A stretch of 64,000 nt of DNA from Leucobacter massiliensis (GCF_002982315.1 NZ_MWZD01000022.1:153514-217513), one strand, 5' to 3'; shown: positions 38,658 through 48,220, numbered from the stretch's first letter. Made by a program: numbers and translations. The notes: generated by a model from the letters alone, not told the origin.

Positions 38658-40342
38658 TCCTCGTCATCGGCTCGGGGGTCGCGGGGATCCGCGCGGCGCT
38701 CGCCGCGGCGGGGTCCGGGGCCGAGGTCACGCTGGTGACGCCGGGGGTGCTGCTCGGCGGCGGCGCGGAGACGGGCGGGGCCGCGGATCGCGGAGTCTCG
38801 GATCCCGCAGCGCAGTGCGGCAGCGAGGGGCTCAGAGCGCTCGCCGGCGGCAGCACCGCCCTCGCGCAGGGCGGGATCGCCGCGGCGCTCGCCGATGACG
38901 ACACCCCCGGGCTGCACCTCGCCGACACGCTGGCCGCCGGCGCCGGCATCGTCGACTCCGAGGCCGCCGGGCTGCTGGTGCGCGAGGGCGCGCGGGCCGT
39001 GCGCGAGCTGCTCGCGGAGGGCTTCGAAGCGGACCGGGCTCCCGGCGGCTCGGTGGCGCTGGGCCTCGAAGCCGCGCACGTGCGCAAGCGGATCGTGCAT
39101 GCGGGAGGCGACCGCACAGGGGCGGTGCTGCACGCGCACCTGGTGTCGCGGCTGCGCGCGGCCGTCGCGGCGGGGCGGATCGTGCTGCGCGAGCGCTGCA
39201 CCGCGATCGCGCTGATCCGGGAAGCCGGTGCGGTGGCCGGGGCCGAACTGCGCGGCCCGGCCGGGATCGAGGCGTGCCGCGCCGGGGCGACCGTGCTCGC
39301 AAGCGGCGGCTACGCGGGGCTGTACGCGCGCAGCTCGAACCCCCTCGGCTCACGCGGTGCGGGGGTGCTGCTCGCGGGCCGGGCCGGGGCCCTCCTCGCC
39401 GATCTGGAGTTCGTGCAGTTCCACCCCACGGTGCTGCACGGCACGGGGACGCTGATCTCGGAGGCGGTGCGCGGTGCGGGGGCGGTGCTGCTCGACGGTT
39501 CGGGAACGCGCTACCTGGTGCCGCGCCACCCGCTCGCCGAGCTCGCCCCGCGCGATGTGGTGTCTCGCGAGACCACGCGGCTGCTGGCCGAGCGCGGCGA
39601 GGACCACGTGCTGCTCGACGCGACCGGGATCGAGCGAGAGGGCGGACCGGGTACGCTCGCCGCGCGCTTCCCGGGCATCACCGCGGCCACGAGGGCGCGC
39701 GGTCTCGACTGGAGACGCGAGCCGATCCCCGTCTCGCCCGCCGCGCACTACTGCATGGGCGGGGTGGCGAGCGACCTCGACGGGCGCACGAGCGTGCCCG
39801 GGCTCTTCGTCGCGGGTGAGGTCGCGAGCACGGGGGTGCACGGCGCGAACCGGCTCGCCTCGAACTCGCTGCTCGAGGGCCTCGTGTTCGGGGAGCGGGC
39901 GGGGATCGCGGCGGCGGCGGTCGCCGGCGTCGCGAGCGGCGGAGGGGCGCCCGCGGCCGCTCGCGACGGCCGGGGATCCGCGGGGGCCTGGCGGCCGCGC
40001 GGGGCGGGGTTCCTGTCGCTGGAGCGCCGCTCGCGGGTGGCGGCGATCCCGGATCCCCCGCTGCCGGACGCGGAGCCCGGCGGCCCGCTCGCCGACCGCA
40101 GCGCCGGCATCCCCGCGCTCACGGGGCTGCTCCCGCGAAACGGCGAGGAAGCCCTGCTCATCGGCATGATCCGCGACGCGGCCCTCGACCGCACCGAGTC
40201 GCGGGGCGCGCATCAGCGCCCCGACCATCCGCACGCGGATCCCGCGCAGGCCGCGCGCCGCGCCGTCCGCTTCCTGCTGCCCGCGAGCGCGGAGCAGCCC
40301 GCCCCGCCCGCCTCCGAACGAAGGAGCCTGTCACCGTGCTGA
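38654..40342 (+). CDS. nadB: L-aspartate oxidase
   Basis: 562 residues. FAD enzyme that oxidises aspartate to iminoaspartate for NadA. GSGVAGIRAALAAA is the dinucleotide-binding loop; STALAQGGIAAALADDDTPG, PTAHYC-like SPAAHYCMGGVASD and EVASTGVHGANRLASNSL are the family signatures. The segment after the first strand is lengthened by a Gly-rich loop. GTG start overlapping the nadA stop; its end overlaps nadC by 7 bp. Confidence 0.94.
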   Translation: MILVIGSGVAGIRAALAAAGSGAEVTLVTPGVLLGGGAETGGAADRGVSDPAAQCGSEGLRALAGGSTALAQGGIAAALADDDTPGLHLADTLAAGAGIVDSEAAGLLVREGARAVRELLAEGFEADRAPGGSVALGLEAAHVRKRIVHAGGDRTGAVLHAHLVSRLRAAVAAGRIVLRERCTAIALIREAGAVAGAELRGPAGIEACRAGATVLASGGYAGLYARSSNPLGSRGAGVLLAGRAGALLADLEFVQFHPTVLHGTGTLISEAVRGAGAVLLDGSGTRYLVPRHPLAELAPRDVVSRETTRLLAERGEDHVLLDATGIEREGGPGTLAARFPGITAATRARGLDWRREPIPVSPAAHYCMGGVASDLDGRTSVPGLFVAGEVASTGVHGANRLASNSLLEGLVFGERAGIAAAAVAGVASGGGAPAAARDGRGSAGAWRPRGAGFLSLERRSRVAAIPDPPLPDAEPGGPLADRSAGIPALTGLLPRNGEEALLIGMIRDAALDRTESRGAHQRPDHPHADPAQAARRAVRFLLPASAEQPAPPASERRSLSPC

Positions 40343-41184
40343 CCAACAGCATCATCGAGACCGCCGTGCGCTGCGCGCTCGACGAGGACGCGCCCTGGGG
40401 CGACCTCACCGCGGAGCTCGCGATCCCCGCCGACGCCCGGCTCGACACCCGCCTCGTGGCCCGCGAGCCGGGGGTGTTCGCGGGCGGGCCGCTGATCGCC
40501 GAGGCCTTCCGCCGGAGCGACCCGCGCATCGAGGTGAGCGCGCTCGTCCCCGAGGGGGCGGCCTTCGCGGCCGGTGAGGTGCTCGCCCGGATCGCCGGCC
40601 CCGCACGCGGCGTGCTCACGGGGGAGCGCGTCGCGCTCAACTTCGCCCAGCGCATGAGCGGGATCGCCACGCTCACCGCGCGCTACGTCGCCGCCGTTGC
40701 AGGCACGCGCGCGCGGGTCGCGGACACGCGCAAGACCACGCCGGGGCTGCGCGCGCTGGAGAAGCACGCGGTGCGGGCGGGCGGCGGCGCGAACCACCGC
40801 TTCGGGCTCTCGGACGCGATCATGGTGAAGGACAACCACCTCGCGGCGCTCGGTGCCGTCGACGCGGCGACCACGACGGCCGCGCTGCGCGGGCTGCGCG
40901 AGCGCGCCGGGCACACGGTGTCGATCATCGTCGAGGTGGACCGCCTCGACCAGCTCGACGCCGTGCTGGAAGCCGGGGTGACGGGGGTGCTGCTCGACAA
41001 CTTCTCGCTGCCGGATCTCGCGGAGGGGGTGCGCCGCATCGGCGGACGCGCGGTGGCGGAGGCGAGCGGCGGCGTGAGTCTCGACACGGTCGCCGCGGTC
41101 GCCGCGACCGGGGTGGACGTGATCTCGGTGGGGCAGCTCACGCACGGGGCCCGGGCGCTCGACCTCGGGCTCGACGCGGCGTGA
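40336..41184 (+). CDS. nadC: Nicotinate-nucleotide pyrophosphorylase (quinolinate phosphoribosyltransferase)
   Basis: 282 residues. Converts quinolinate and PRPP to nicotinate mononucleotide. ALDEDAPWGDLTAE, RVADTRKTTPGLRALEKHAV and SDAIMVKDNHLAALG carry the Arg, Lys and His residues that bind substrate; VDVISVGQLTHGARALDLGL closes the barrel. GTG start after AAGGAG. Confidence 0.95.
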   Translation: MLTNSIIETAVRCALDEDAPWGDLTAELAIPADARLDTRLVAREPGVFAGGPLIAEAFRRSDPRIEVSALVPEGAAFAAGEVLARIAGPARGVLTGERVALNFAQRMSGIATLTARYVAAVAGTRARVADTRKTTPGLRALEKHAVRAGGGANHRFGLSDAIMVKDNHLAALGAVDAATTTAALRGLRERAGHTVSIIVEVDRLDQLDAVLEAGVTGVLLDNFSLPDLAEGVRRIGGRAVAEASGGVSLDTVAAVAATGVDVISVGQLTHGARALDLGLDAA

Positions 41185-42386
41185 GCGGGGGCGCGGCCGG
41201 CGCGGCCGCTTCGGGGACGGGCGGGCGGGCGGCGCGCGGCTACCTCGACGCCGCGGCAACGGCTCCGCTGCGCCCGGAGGCGCGCGCCGCACTGCTCGCG
41301 GTGCTCGACGCGGAGGCGGCGAACCCGTCGAGCGTGCACGCGGCCGGGCATCGCGCGCGGGTGACCGTGGAGGAGGCACGCGGGCGGGTCGCGGCGGCGC
41401 TCGGCGCCCGCCCCGCGGAGGTGATCTTCACCTCGGGCGGCACGGAGGCCAACAATCTCGCGATCATCGGGCTCGCGCTCGCGAATCCGCGCGGCCGGCA
41501 CCTCGTCACCACCGCGATCGAGCACCCCTCGGTGCTCGAGAGCTGCCGCTTCCTGGAGCGCGTCTTCGGATTCGAGCTGGGCCTGCTGCCCGTCGACCGG
41601 AGCGGGCGCGTGGACCCGGCTGCGCTCGCCGCGGTGCTGCGCGCCGATACGACGCTCGTCTCCGTAGGGCTCGCGAACGGCGAGGTCGGCACGGTGCAGC
41701 CCGTGCCCGAGCTCGCGGCGATGGCACGGCGAGCCGGGGCGCTCGTGCACTGCGACGCCGTGCAGGCGGCGGCGTCCCTGCCGCTGTCGTTCGGGGCGGG
41801 GGGCTGGCCCGGCCCCGAGGTCGACGCGATGACGGTCGCATCGCACAAGTTCGGCGGGCCGCAGGGGGCGGGAGCGCTGCTGCTGCGGCAGGGGGTTCCG
41901 CTCGAGCCCCTGCTGCACGGCGGCGGCCAGGAGGGCGGCGCGCGATCCGGCACCGAGAATGTGGCGGCGATTGCGGGCTTCGGCGCCGCGGCCCGCGCGT
42001 GCGCGACCGGGGTCGGGACCCGCGCGATCGAGCTGATGCGGAGCCGGGACGCGCTGATCGAGCGCGTGCTCGCCGAGGTGCCCGGGGCGCGGCTGACGGG
42101 GCACCCGGACGAGCGCCTGCCGGGGCACGCCTCCTTCACGATCGAGGGGGTCAGCGGAGAGTCGCTGCTCGTCGCGCTCGACGCCGCCGGGTATGCCGTC
42201 TCCTCGGGCTCGGCGTGCGCAGCGGGCAAGGACGAGCCCTCGCCGGTGCTGCTGGCGCTCGGCCTCGATCCGTCCCTCGCCCAGACCGCGATCCGTTTCA
42301 CCCTGCCGGCCCCGCTCGGCGTCTCCGAGCTCGACCGCATCGTTGCGGTGCTGCGGGCTGAGACGGGGGCGGCTCGCGCGGTGTAA
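41181..42386 (+). CDS. NifS/IscS-type cysteine desulfurase of the NAD operon
   Basis: 401 residues. PLP enzyme that releases sulfur from cysteine. SHKFGGPQGAGALL contains the PLP Lys, GTEANN and GGGQEGGARSGTENV bind the cofactor, and SSGSACAAGKDEPS holds the catalytic Cys on a loop of class I desulfurases. Its GTG overlaps the nadC stop (GTGA), making it the fifth gene of the operon. By analogy with NifS-like proteins linked to nadA elsewhere, it probably supplies sulfur for the NadA cluster, separate from the SufS at 48876. Confidence 0.92.
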   Translation: MSGGAAGAAASGTGGRAARGYLDAAATAPLRPEARAALLAVLDAEAANPSSVHAAGHRARVTVEEARGRVAAALGARPAEVIFTSGGTEANNLAIIGLALANPRGRHLVTTAIEHPSVLESCRFLERVFGFELGLLPVDRSGRVDPAALAAVLRADTTLVSVGLANGEVGTVQPVPELAAMARRAGALVHCDAVQAAASLPLSFGAGGWPGPEVDAMTVASHKFGGPQGAGALLLRQGVPLEPLLHGGGQEGGARSGTENVAAIAGFGAAARACATGVGTRAIELMRSRDALIERVLAEVPGARLTGHPDERLPGHASFTIEGVSGESLLVALDAAGYAVSSGSACAAGKDEPSPVLLALGLDPSLAQTAIRFTLPAPLGVSELDRIVAVLRAETGAARAV

Positions 42387-42483
42387 CGGTCCCTGTGGCG
42401 TGTGGTGGACGAGCTCCCGCGGGCGAGGGGATGAGGCGGCCGTGCCGTAGTCGCGAGCGGAGCCGCCGGGAGGGCGCGGCGGA

Positions 42484-43842
42484 TCAGGCGGCACGGGCAG
42501 CACGGCGTCTGCGCGGGGAATGGAGCGGGGCGTCCACCAGCCGCCCGACCATGCGGGGAAGCGGGCCGCCCGGGTCGGGGGCGATCGCGGCGGCGGCCTG
42601 CCGCTGCGCCACCGACTGCGTGCCGCCGAGCCACCACGCCCAGGCGCTCAGCGCGAGCAGCGCCGGGCGCAGCTCCTCGGGGCACTCGGAGACCGCGAGG
42701 AGGAGCCGGCGCTTGACCAGCGCAAGCCGCTCGAACTGCGTGAAGCCGGGGCTGGCGCTCTCGAGAATGCGCCGGATGGACCAGCCGTCCCGCGCCCGGG
42801 TGCCGGGCTGCCGCTGACCGCCGCCCTCGCCGGCCTGCGGGCCGTCGCGTGCGGGATCGCGGTCGATCTCCTCGGCGGGGCCGGGCTCGGCGTCGAGGTC
42901 GAGCGGGACTCGGGCGAAGCGGGCCGCACCGATCTCGCGCGCGAGTTCGATCGGGAACTCGGGCCGCGTGAGCACCGCGAGCGCGAGCAGCAGCCAGCGC
43001 TCTGGCTGCTGCGCCGACCGGATGAGCCGGGCGGTCGCCTCCGCGCTCAGGGGCCGCTCCGGGTCGCGGAGCTCGCGGGCCACTTCGGCCGTCTCGCTCA
43101 CCCAGGCCGGTGACGCCCCCGAGGGGCGGGGGAGCGGCTTCACCGTGGCGAGGGCCCGCGCCACCGCGGTTCGCCGAGCCGGGTCCGCCACGGGCAGTGC
43201 GCCGAGTTCCGCGAGCGGCGGAGGGGCGTCGCCGAACGCCCGGATCTCTGCGGCGACCGGGCTCTGCTCGATCTCGGAGAGCGGGCGCCCGCCGGCGGGC
43301 GCGTGCGGGTCGAGGAAGCTGATCCAGCCGTCGGCCGCGACGCAGCACAGCTCGCGTGGCGAGAAGCCCTCGCGGCGCAGGCAGCGCAGGAGGCGGCCGG
43401 CGAAACGACGCCACGGCGCACCGTCGTGGTCGGCGAAGCGGAGGCTGCTCGTGATCACGACGGCGGGAGCGGAGTCCGCGCCCCAGCGCGGGCCGAGGTC
43501 ATGCAGGGCGTCGCAGATGAAGTCGAGCAGCTCGGCCGAGTCGCGGGGATCCTCGGTGGCGGGCAGGTCGAGGCGCATGGCGTGCTCGGCCCGCCGGCCC
43601 GAGAAGAACACCACGAAGATGCTGTCGGGCGAGGTGAAGCCGACGAGCCGGGGAAGGGCGGCGAGGAAGTCGGCGCTGCTCTCGCAGCGAATGGTCGGCG
43701 GAGGCTCCGTGCGCCGCCCGCTGCCGGCCTCCGTGCCCGGCTCCGTGCGCCGCACGGCGGGGAGCCGGGCCGCGGGGTGCGGTGCGGGGGTGACGGAGGG
43801 TCGGCTGCGGTGCCGGAGTTCGGGAGGATGCGCGTTGCTCAT
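42484..43842 (-). CDS. DUF4192-family protein
   Basis: 452 residues from the ATG at 43842, following GAGGC. After a Pro/Arg-rich N-terminus of about 50 residues comes the DUF4192 start ADFLAALPRLVGFTSPDSIF; WAWWLGG..AAAAIA near the end is typical of the family. DUF4192 is an actinobacterial family with no established function. It is convergent with the NAD operon, about 100 bp away, with no obvious terminator between. Confidence 0.85.
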   Translation of the reverse strand: MSNAHPPELRHRSRPSVTPAPHPAARLPAVRRTEPGTEAGSGRRTEPPPTIRCESSADFLAALPRLVGFTSPDSIFVVFFSGRRAEHAMRLDLPATEDPRDSAELLDFICDALHDLGPRWGADSAPAVVITSSLRFADHDGAPWRRFAGRLLRCLRREGFSPRELCCVAADGWISFLDPHAPAGGRPLSEIEQSPVAAEIRAFGDAPPPLAELGALPVADPARRTAVARALATVKPLPRPSGASPAWVSETAEVARELRDPERPLSAEATARLIRSAQQPERWLLLALAVLTRPEFPIELAREIGAARFARVPLDLDAEPGPAEEIDRDPARDGPQAGEGGGQRQPGTRARDGWSIRRILESASPGFTQFERLALVKRRLLLAVSECPEELRPALLALSAWAWWLGGTQSVAQRQAAAAIAPDPGGPLPRMVGRLVDAPLHSPRRRRAARAA

Positions 43843-43973
43843 GCCTCGATCATGCGGGTCCGCAGCGGTCGACGGCGGGCTATCCACAGGCCGAGGGCGA
43901 TCTGAGCGCGGCGCGCCAGAATCGGCGAGGTGTGTGCGAAGGAGTGCTCGCGGGGCGTTGCCCGCGCGCGGGC

Positions 43974-45740
43974 TCACTCCACGAGTGTGCCCGCGACCGA
44001 GACGTCGATCGGATCCTCGGCGAGCGCGCGGAACGACTCCGGTGCTGCCGGCGCGGGCTCGAAGGAGACGCCCCCGCTCGGGGTCCAGACGAAGCTGCCG
44101 CGCAGCCGCTCGTCCTGTTCCGGATAGTCGGAGCGGTTGTGGCAGCCACGGGTCTCCCGGCGCTCGAGCGCGCACTCGAGCGTGGCGCGGGCGGCCAGCA
44201 GGGAGGCGGAGAGGTCGAAGGCGTGGGCGAGGTCGTCGAATCCCGCGATGTCCGGGTGGACGCCCAGATGCCCGGCCCGCTCCTCGATCGCCTCCAGGCC
44301 GGCGAGGCCGGCACACAGACCGTCCTCGCTGCGCACGACCCCCGCGTGCGCGGTCATCAGGTCCCGCAGTTCCCGCTGCAGCAGGCGCGGGGTCTCGCTG
44401 CCGCCTCCGCTGAGGAGATCCCGCATCTCCCAGCGCGCCTCGGCCACCGCCTCGGGGGCGCGCCTCACCGCGGTGAGCCCGGACACGTAGTCGGCCGCAT
44501 CGCCGCCGGCGATCCGCCCGTACACCAGCAGCTCGATGAGCGAGTTGCCGCCCAGGCGATTCGCGCCGTGCAGCCCGCTCGAAGCCTCGCCGATGGCGTA
44601 GAGCCCATCGACACCGGTGCCGTGCCGTTCGGCGTCGACCCAGACGCCGCCCATCGAGTAGTGCGCCGTCGGCGCGATCTCGATGGGCTGCTCGGTGATG
44701 TCGAGCATCTGCAGATCGATGAGCGTGCGGTACACGCGCGGCAGCTTCTCGAAGATCACCTCGCGGGGCAGATGCGAGACGTCGAGGTACACGCCGCCGT
44801 TCGTGGTGCCGCGCCCCTCGACGATCTCGGTGTAGCCGGCGAGGGCGACCCGGTCGCGCGTGGAGAGCTCCATGCGCTCGGGATCGTACTTCGCCATGTA
44901 GCGCTCGCCGAGCGCGTTGCGGAGGATCCCTCCCTCGCCGCGCGCGGCCTCGGAGACGAGGGTGCCCGCGGCGTCGGCGGGTTCGAGGATGCCGGAGGGG
45001 TGGAACTGGACGAGCTCGGCGTCGCGGATCCGGGCCCCCGCGAGGGCGGCGAGCCGGAAGGCGTCACCGGTGTTCTCGTCTCGGCGGGAGGAGGTGTTGC
45101 GCCAGATCCGGGTGTGGCCTCCTGCGGCGAGGATCACGGCGTCGGCGTGGATGAGCACCGGTGTGCCGTCGACGACGTCGAAGCCGTAGGCGCCGAAGAC
45201 GCGGCCGTCGCTCGCGAGCAGCCGCGTGATGTAGACGGTGTCGACGACGGGGACGTCGAGTTCGCGGGCGCGTCGCAGCAGGGTGCGCTGGATCTCCAGT
45301 CCCGTGTAGTCGCCGGCGTAGCAGGTGCGGCGGTACCGGTGCGCGCCGAAGAAGCGCTGGCTGATCCTGCCGTCCGTCTCCCGGGCGAAGGGCATGCCCC
45401 AGCGCTCGAGCTCCGCGATACCGCGCGCGGCGTTCCGGGCGACGACCTCCACGATGGCCGGATCGGCGAGGAAGTAGGACTCGCGCAGGGTGTCCGCTGC
45501 GTGCTGCTGCCAGCTGTCCTCGGGGTCCATGGTGCCGAGCGCGGCGTTGATCCCGCCCGCTGCGAGCGTCGTGTGCGCGTCGTGCTGACGGCGCTTGCCG
45601 ACGGCGAGCACCGGGACGCCGCGCTCGGCGAGTTCGATGGCGGCCCGCAGTCCCGCTCCGCCGGTGCCGATGACGAGCACGGAGGTGGCGAGCCGGCGCT
45701 CCTGGGGCAGTGTGTCAGTGGTCGATGCGAGGGTGTGCAT
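43974..45740 (-). CDS. Orphan SdhA/FrdA/NadB-like FAD oxidoreductase
   Basis: 588 residues from the ATG at 45740. VLVIGTGGAGLRAAIELAER binds FAD, THTTLAAGGINAAL-like HTTLAAGGINAALG and IAPTAHYSMGGVWVD match succinate dehydrogenase/fumarate reductase/aspartate oxidase flavoproteins, with GLYAIGEASSGLHGANRLGG and a C-terminal helical domain. It lacks the adjoining iron-sulfur and membrane subunits expected for Sdh/Frd, and a true nadB exists at 38654, so it is a paralogue that may act on aspartate, succinate or another dicarboxylate. Divergent from a LysR gene 71 bp away. Confidence 0.87.
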   Translation of the reverse strand: MHTLASTTDTLPQERRLATSVLVIGTGGAGLRAAIELAERGVPVLAVGKRRQHDAHTTLAAGGINAALGTMDPEDSWQQHAADTLRESYFLADPAIVEVVARNAARGIAELERWGMPFARETDGRISQRFFGAHRYRRTCYAGDYTGLEIQRTLLRRARELDVPVVDTVYITRLLASDGRVFGAYGFDVVDGTPVLIHADAVILAAGGHTRIWRNTSSRRDENTGDAFRLAALAGARIRDAELVQFHPSGILEPADAAGTLVSEAARGEGGILRNALGERYMAKYDPERMELSTRDRVALAGYTEIVEGRGTTNGGVYLDVSHLPREVIFEKLPRVYRTLIDLQMLDITEQPIEIAPTAHYSMGGVWVDAERHGTGVDGLYAIGEASSGLHGANRLGGNSLIELLVYGRIAGGDAADYVSGLTAVRRAPEAVAEARWEMRDLLSGGGSETPRLLQRELRDLMTAHAGVVRSEDGLCAGLAGLEAIEERAGHLGVHPDIAGFDDLAHAFDLSASLLAARATLECALERRETRGCHNRSDYPEQDERLRGSFVWTPSGGVSFEPAPAAPESFRALAEDPIDVSVAGTLVE

Positions 45741-45767
45741 GCGGACCACGCTAGGGTCCCGCGGACG

Positions 45768-45782
45768 ATTACTCCAATGAAT
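45768..45782. promoter_or_regulatory. Candidate LysR box (T-N11-A)
   Basis: ATTACTCCAATGAAT has palindromic ends ATT/AAT and the T-N11-A spacing, centrally placed in the 71-bp gap between the flavoprotein and LysR genes. Confidence 0.45.
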
Positions 45783-45811
45783 AGATCGGATCGCGACGAT
45801 GCGTTTAGGCT

Positions 45812-46864
45812 ATGAACATGAACCTCGAACAGCTCCGTGGCTTCGCCGAGGTGGCGCAGAGCGGGCACTTCACGCGTGCGGCCGAGCGCCTCCACCTGGC
45901 CCAGCCCTCGCTCAGCAGGCAGATCGCAGGCCTGGAGCGCGAACTGGGGGTCGAACTGTTCCATCGCCTGCGCGGCAACGTCACCCTGACCCGGGCCGGC
46001 GAGCGGCTGCTGCCCATCGCGCGGCGCATGCTCGCCGACGCCGAGGCCGCACGGGAGGAGATGGCCGAGCTCGCCGGCCTGCGGCGCGGCCGGGTGCGGC
46101 TGGGGGCGACGCCCACCCTGTGTACCAGCCTGGTCTCCGAGGTGCTCGCGGAGTACCGTGCGCGCCACCCGGGCATCGAGATCGAGATCCTGGAGCGGGG
46201 ATCGCGCAGCCTCATCTCGGCGCTGACGGAGGGCGCGCTCGACCTCGCGCTCATCGTGACCAGCGTGTCCTCCGGTGCCGCGCGGGCGGCGCTCGAGAGC
46301 GAGGCGATCCTCGGGGAGCGGCTCGTCGTGGTGTCGTCGGTCGCGGCCCCGGACCCCTTCGGGAGCGGTGGGGACGGCGAGGTGCCGCCTGGAGCGCCCG
46401 AAGCGCCAGCGCCAGCCCTGGGCGGGCCGCGAGCGGGAGCCGTCGTGCGGGCTGAGGTCGGGGCGCGGGCGCTTCCCGGGGCGGTCGGCCTGCGCGAGCT
46501 CGCCGGGGTGCCGCAGGTGCGGTTCCCCGAGAACTACGATCTGCGCGTCGCGGTCGACGCGGCCTTCGCGGCCGCCGGCCTCACGCCCAGCGTCGCGGTC
46601 GAGGGCGCCGAGATGGATGCCGCCCTGAGCTTCGCGGAGCGCGGCATCGGCGTGGCCGTCGTGCCGGCGATGGTCGCCGCGGAGCGGCCGCTGCTGCGCG
46701 CGAGGCCGATCGCCGACGGGCTGCGCCGCACGATCAGCCTGGCCCGCCGCGCCGATATGAGCCCCACGCACGCGAGCGCCGCCTTACAGGCGCTCATCCG
46801 CGAGACCGCCGACCGCCTCGCCGCATCCGGAAGCCCGGTCGCGCACCTCGTCGAGCGCGCGTGA
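45812..46864 (+). CDS. LysR-family transcriptional regulator
   Basis: 350 residues. Winged helix at the start (MNLEQLRGFAEVAQSGHFTR, then AAERLHLAQPSLSRQI), linker helix, and a LysR substrate-binding domain from about residue 95. A Pro/Ala/Gly-rich insertion of about 35 residues interrupts that domain near residue 190. The divergent position over a T-N11-A box suggests it controls the flavoprotein gene and itself. Confidence 0.92.
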   Translation: MNMNLEQLRGFAEVAQSGHFTRAAERLHLAQPSLSRQIAGLERELGVELFHRLRGNVTLTRAGERLLPIARRMLADAEAAREEMAELAGLRRGRVRLGATPTLCTSLVSEVLAEYRARHPGIEIEILERGSRSLISALTEGALDLALIVTSVSSGAARAALESEAILGERLVVVSSVAAPDPFGSGGDGEVPPGAPEAPAPALGGPRAGAVVRAEVGARALPGAVGLRELAGVPQVRFPENYDLRVAVDAAFAAAGLTPSVAVEGAEMDAALSFAERGIGVAVVPAMVAAERPLLRARPIADGLRRTISLARRADMSPTHASAALQALIRETADRLAASGSPVAHLVERA

Positions 46865-46865
46865 C

Positions 46866-46914
46866 GAGGCCCGCCCGGTCGTACGCGGAAGATGCGCACG
46901 GCCGGGCGGGCCTC
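46866..46914. terminator. Bidirectional terminator between LysR gene and fdhA
   Basis: Thirteen-base perfect arms (46866-46878, 46902-46914), whose loop itself holds a further imperfect stem (CGTACGC/GCGCACG). It sits between convergent genes. Confidence 0.8.
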
Positions 46915-46949
46915 GGTGGCGGCCGGCGTCGCCGGCGGCTCGAACGGTT

Positions 46950-48164
46950 CTACTTGATGTAGCCGTTCGGGTTCAGCACGTACTTGCGCGCCGCGCCGCC
47001 GTCGAACTCGGCGTAGCCGCGCGGGGCGTCCTCGAGCGAGATCGGCGTCGCGTTGACGGCCTTCGCGATCTGGACCTTGTCGTGCAGGATCGCCTGCATG
47101 AGCTGCCGGTTGTACTTCATCACGGGGCACTGGCCAGTGGTGAAGGACAGGGACTTCGCCCAGCCGAGTCCCAGGCGCAGCGAGAGCGAGCCGTGCTGGG
47201 CGGCCTCGTCGACGCCGCCGGGATCGCCGGTCACGTAGAGGCCGGGGATGCCGAGCGCGCCGCCGGCCGCGGTGAGGTCCATCAGCGAGTTCAGCACGGT
47301 CGCCGGCGCCTCGTGCGCGGCGTCGGCGCCGTGCCCGCGGGCCTCGAAGCCCACCGCGTCGACGCCGGCGTCGACCTCGGGCACGCCGAGGATCTGCTCG
47401 ATCTGATCGCGCGGATCGCCCTTCGAGACGTCGACCGTCTCACAGCCGATCGAGCGGGCCTGCGCCAGCCGGTCCTCGTTGAGGTCGCCGACGATCACGG
47501 CGGCCGCGCCGAGCAGCTGCGCGCCGACGGCGGCCGCGATGCCCACCGGGCCGGCCCCGGCGATGTACACGGTCGAGCCGGGCCCGACGCCCGCCGTGAC
47601 CGCGCCGTGGAAGCCGGTCGGGAAGATGTCCGAGAGCATCGTCAGATCGAGGATCTTCTCGATGGCCTGATCGCGGTCCGGGAACTTCAGCAGATTCCAG
47701 TCGGCGTAGGGCACGAGCACGTACTCGGCCTGGCCGCCGACCCAGCCGCCCATGTCGACGTAGCCGTACGCCGAGCCCGGGCGGTCCGGGTTGACGTTGA
47801 GGCAGATCCCCGTCTTCCCTTCCTTGCAGTTGCGGCAGCGGCCGCAGGCGATGTTGAACGGCACCGAGACGATGTCACCCACCTTGATGAACTCGACATC
47901 GGGGCCGACCTCGATCACCTCGCCGGTGATCTCGTGGCCGAGCACCAGGCCGGCGGGAGCGGTGGTGCGCCCGCGCACCATGTGCTGGTCAGAGCCGCAG
48001 ATGTTGGTGCTGACCGTGCGCAGGATCGCTCCGTGCGGCACCTTGCGGCCCACGTTCGCGGGATTGACCCCCGGGCCGTCCTTCAGCTCGAACTCGGGAT
48101 AGGGGGTGTCGACGACCTCGACCTCGCCCGGACCCTTGTAGACAACAGCTCTGTTCGTAGGCAT
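46950..48164 (-). CDS. fdhA: Glutathione-independent formaldehyde dehydrogenase
   Basis: 404 residues from the ATG at 48164, with GGAGGG upstream. A zinc-dependent medium-chain dehydrogenase of the Pseudomonas FdhA type: NICGSDQHMVRG holds the catalytic zinc Cys, GHEITGEV the His/Glu, CGRCRNCKEGKTGIC the structural zinc cysteines, and YIAGAGPVGIAAA the NAD loop. The insertion AVGFEARGHGADAAHE is diagnostic. It detoxifies formaldehyde with bound NAD by dismutation or oxidation, without mycothiol. Monocistronic. Confidence 0.94.
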   Translation of the reverse strand: MPTNRAVVYKGPGEVEVVDTPYPEFELKDGPGVNPANVGRKVPHGAILRTVSTNICGSDQHMVRGRTTAPAGLVLGHEITGEVIEVGPDVEFIKVGDIVSVPFNIACGRCRNCKEGKTGICLNVNPDRPGSAYGYVDMGGWVGGQAEYVLVPYADWNLLKFPDRDQAIEKILDLTMLSDIFPTGFHGAVTAGVGPGSTVYIAGAGPVGIAAAVGAQLLGAAAVIVGDLNEDRLAQARSIGCETVDVSKGDPRDQIEQILGVPEVDAGVDAVGFEARGHGADAAHEAPATVLNSLMDLTAAGGALGIPGLYVTGDPGGVDEAAQHGSLSLRLGLGWAKSLSFTTGQCPVMKYNRQLMQAILHDKVQIAKAVNATPISLEDAPRGYAEFDGGAARKYVLNPNGYIK

Positions 48165-48187
48165 CTTCGCCGTCCCTCCCTGTGCGC

Positions 48188-48204
48188 GCGCCCGATTCGG
48201 GCGC
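48188..48204 (-). promoter_or_regulatory. Stem-loop in the fdhA leader
   Basis: GCGCCCGA and TCGGGCGC pair around a single base, between the promoter and the ribosome binding site. May be a binding site or a 5' stabilising hairpin. Confidence 0.4.
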
Positions 48205-48220
48205 ATCGACGTCTCCGCTG

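Noticed and set aside
43974..45740. Second nadB
   Set aside because: It resembles SdhA/FrdA as much as NadB, and the NAD operon already has a complete nadB.
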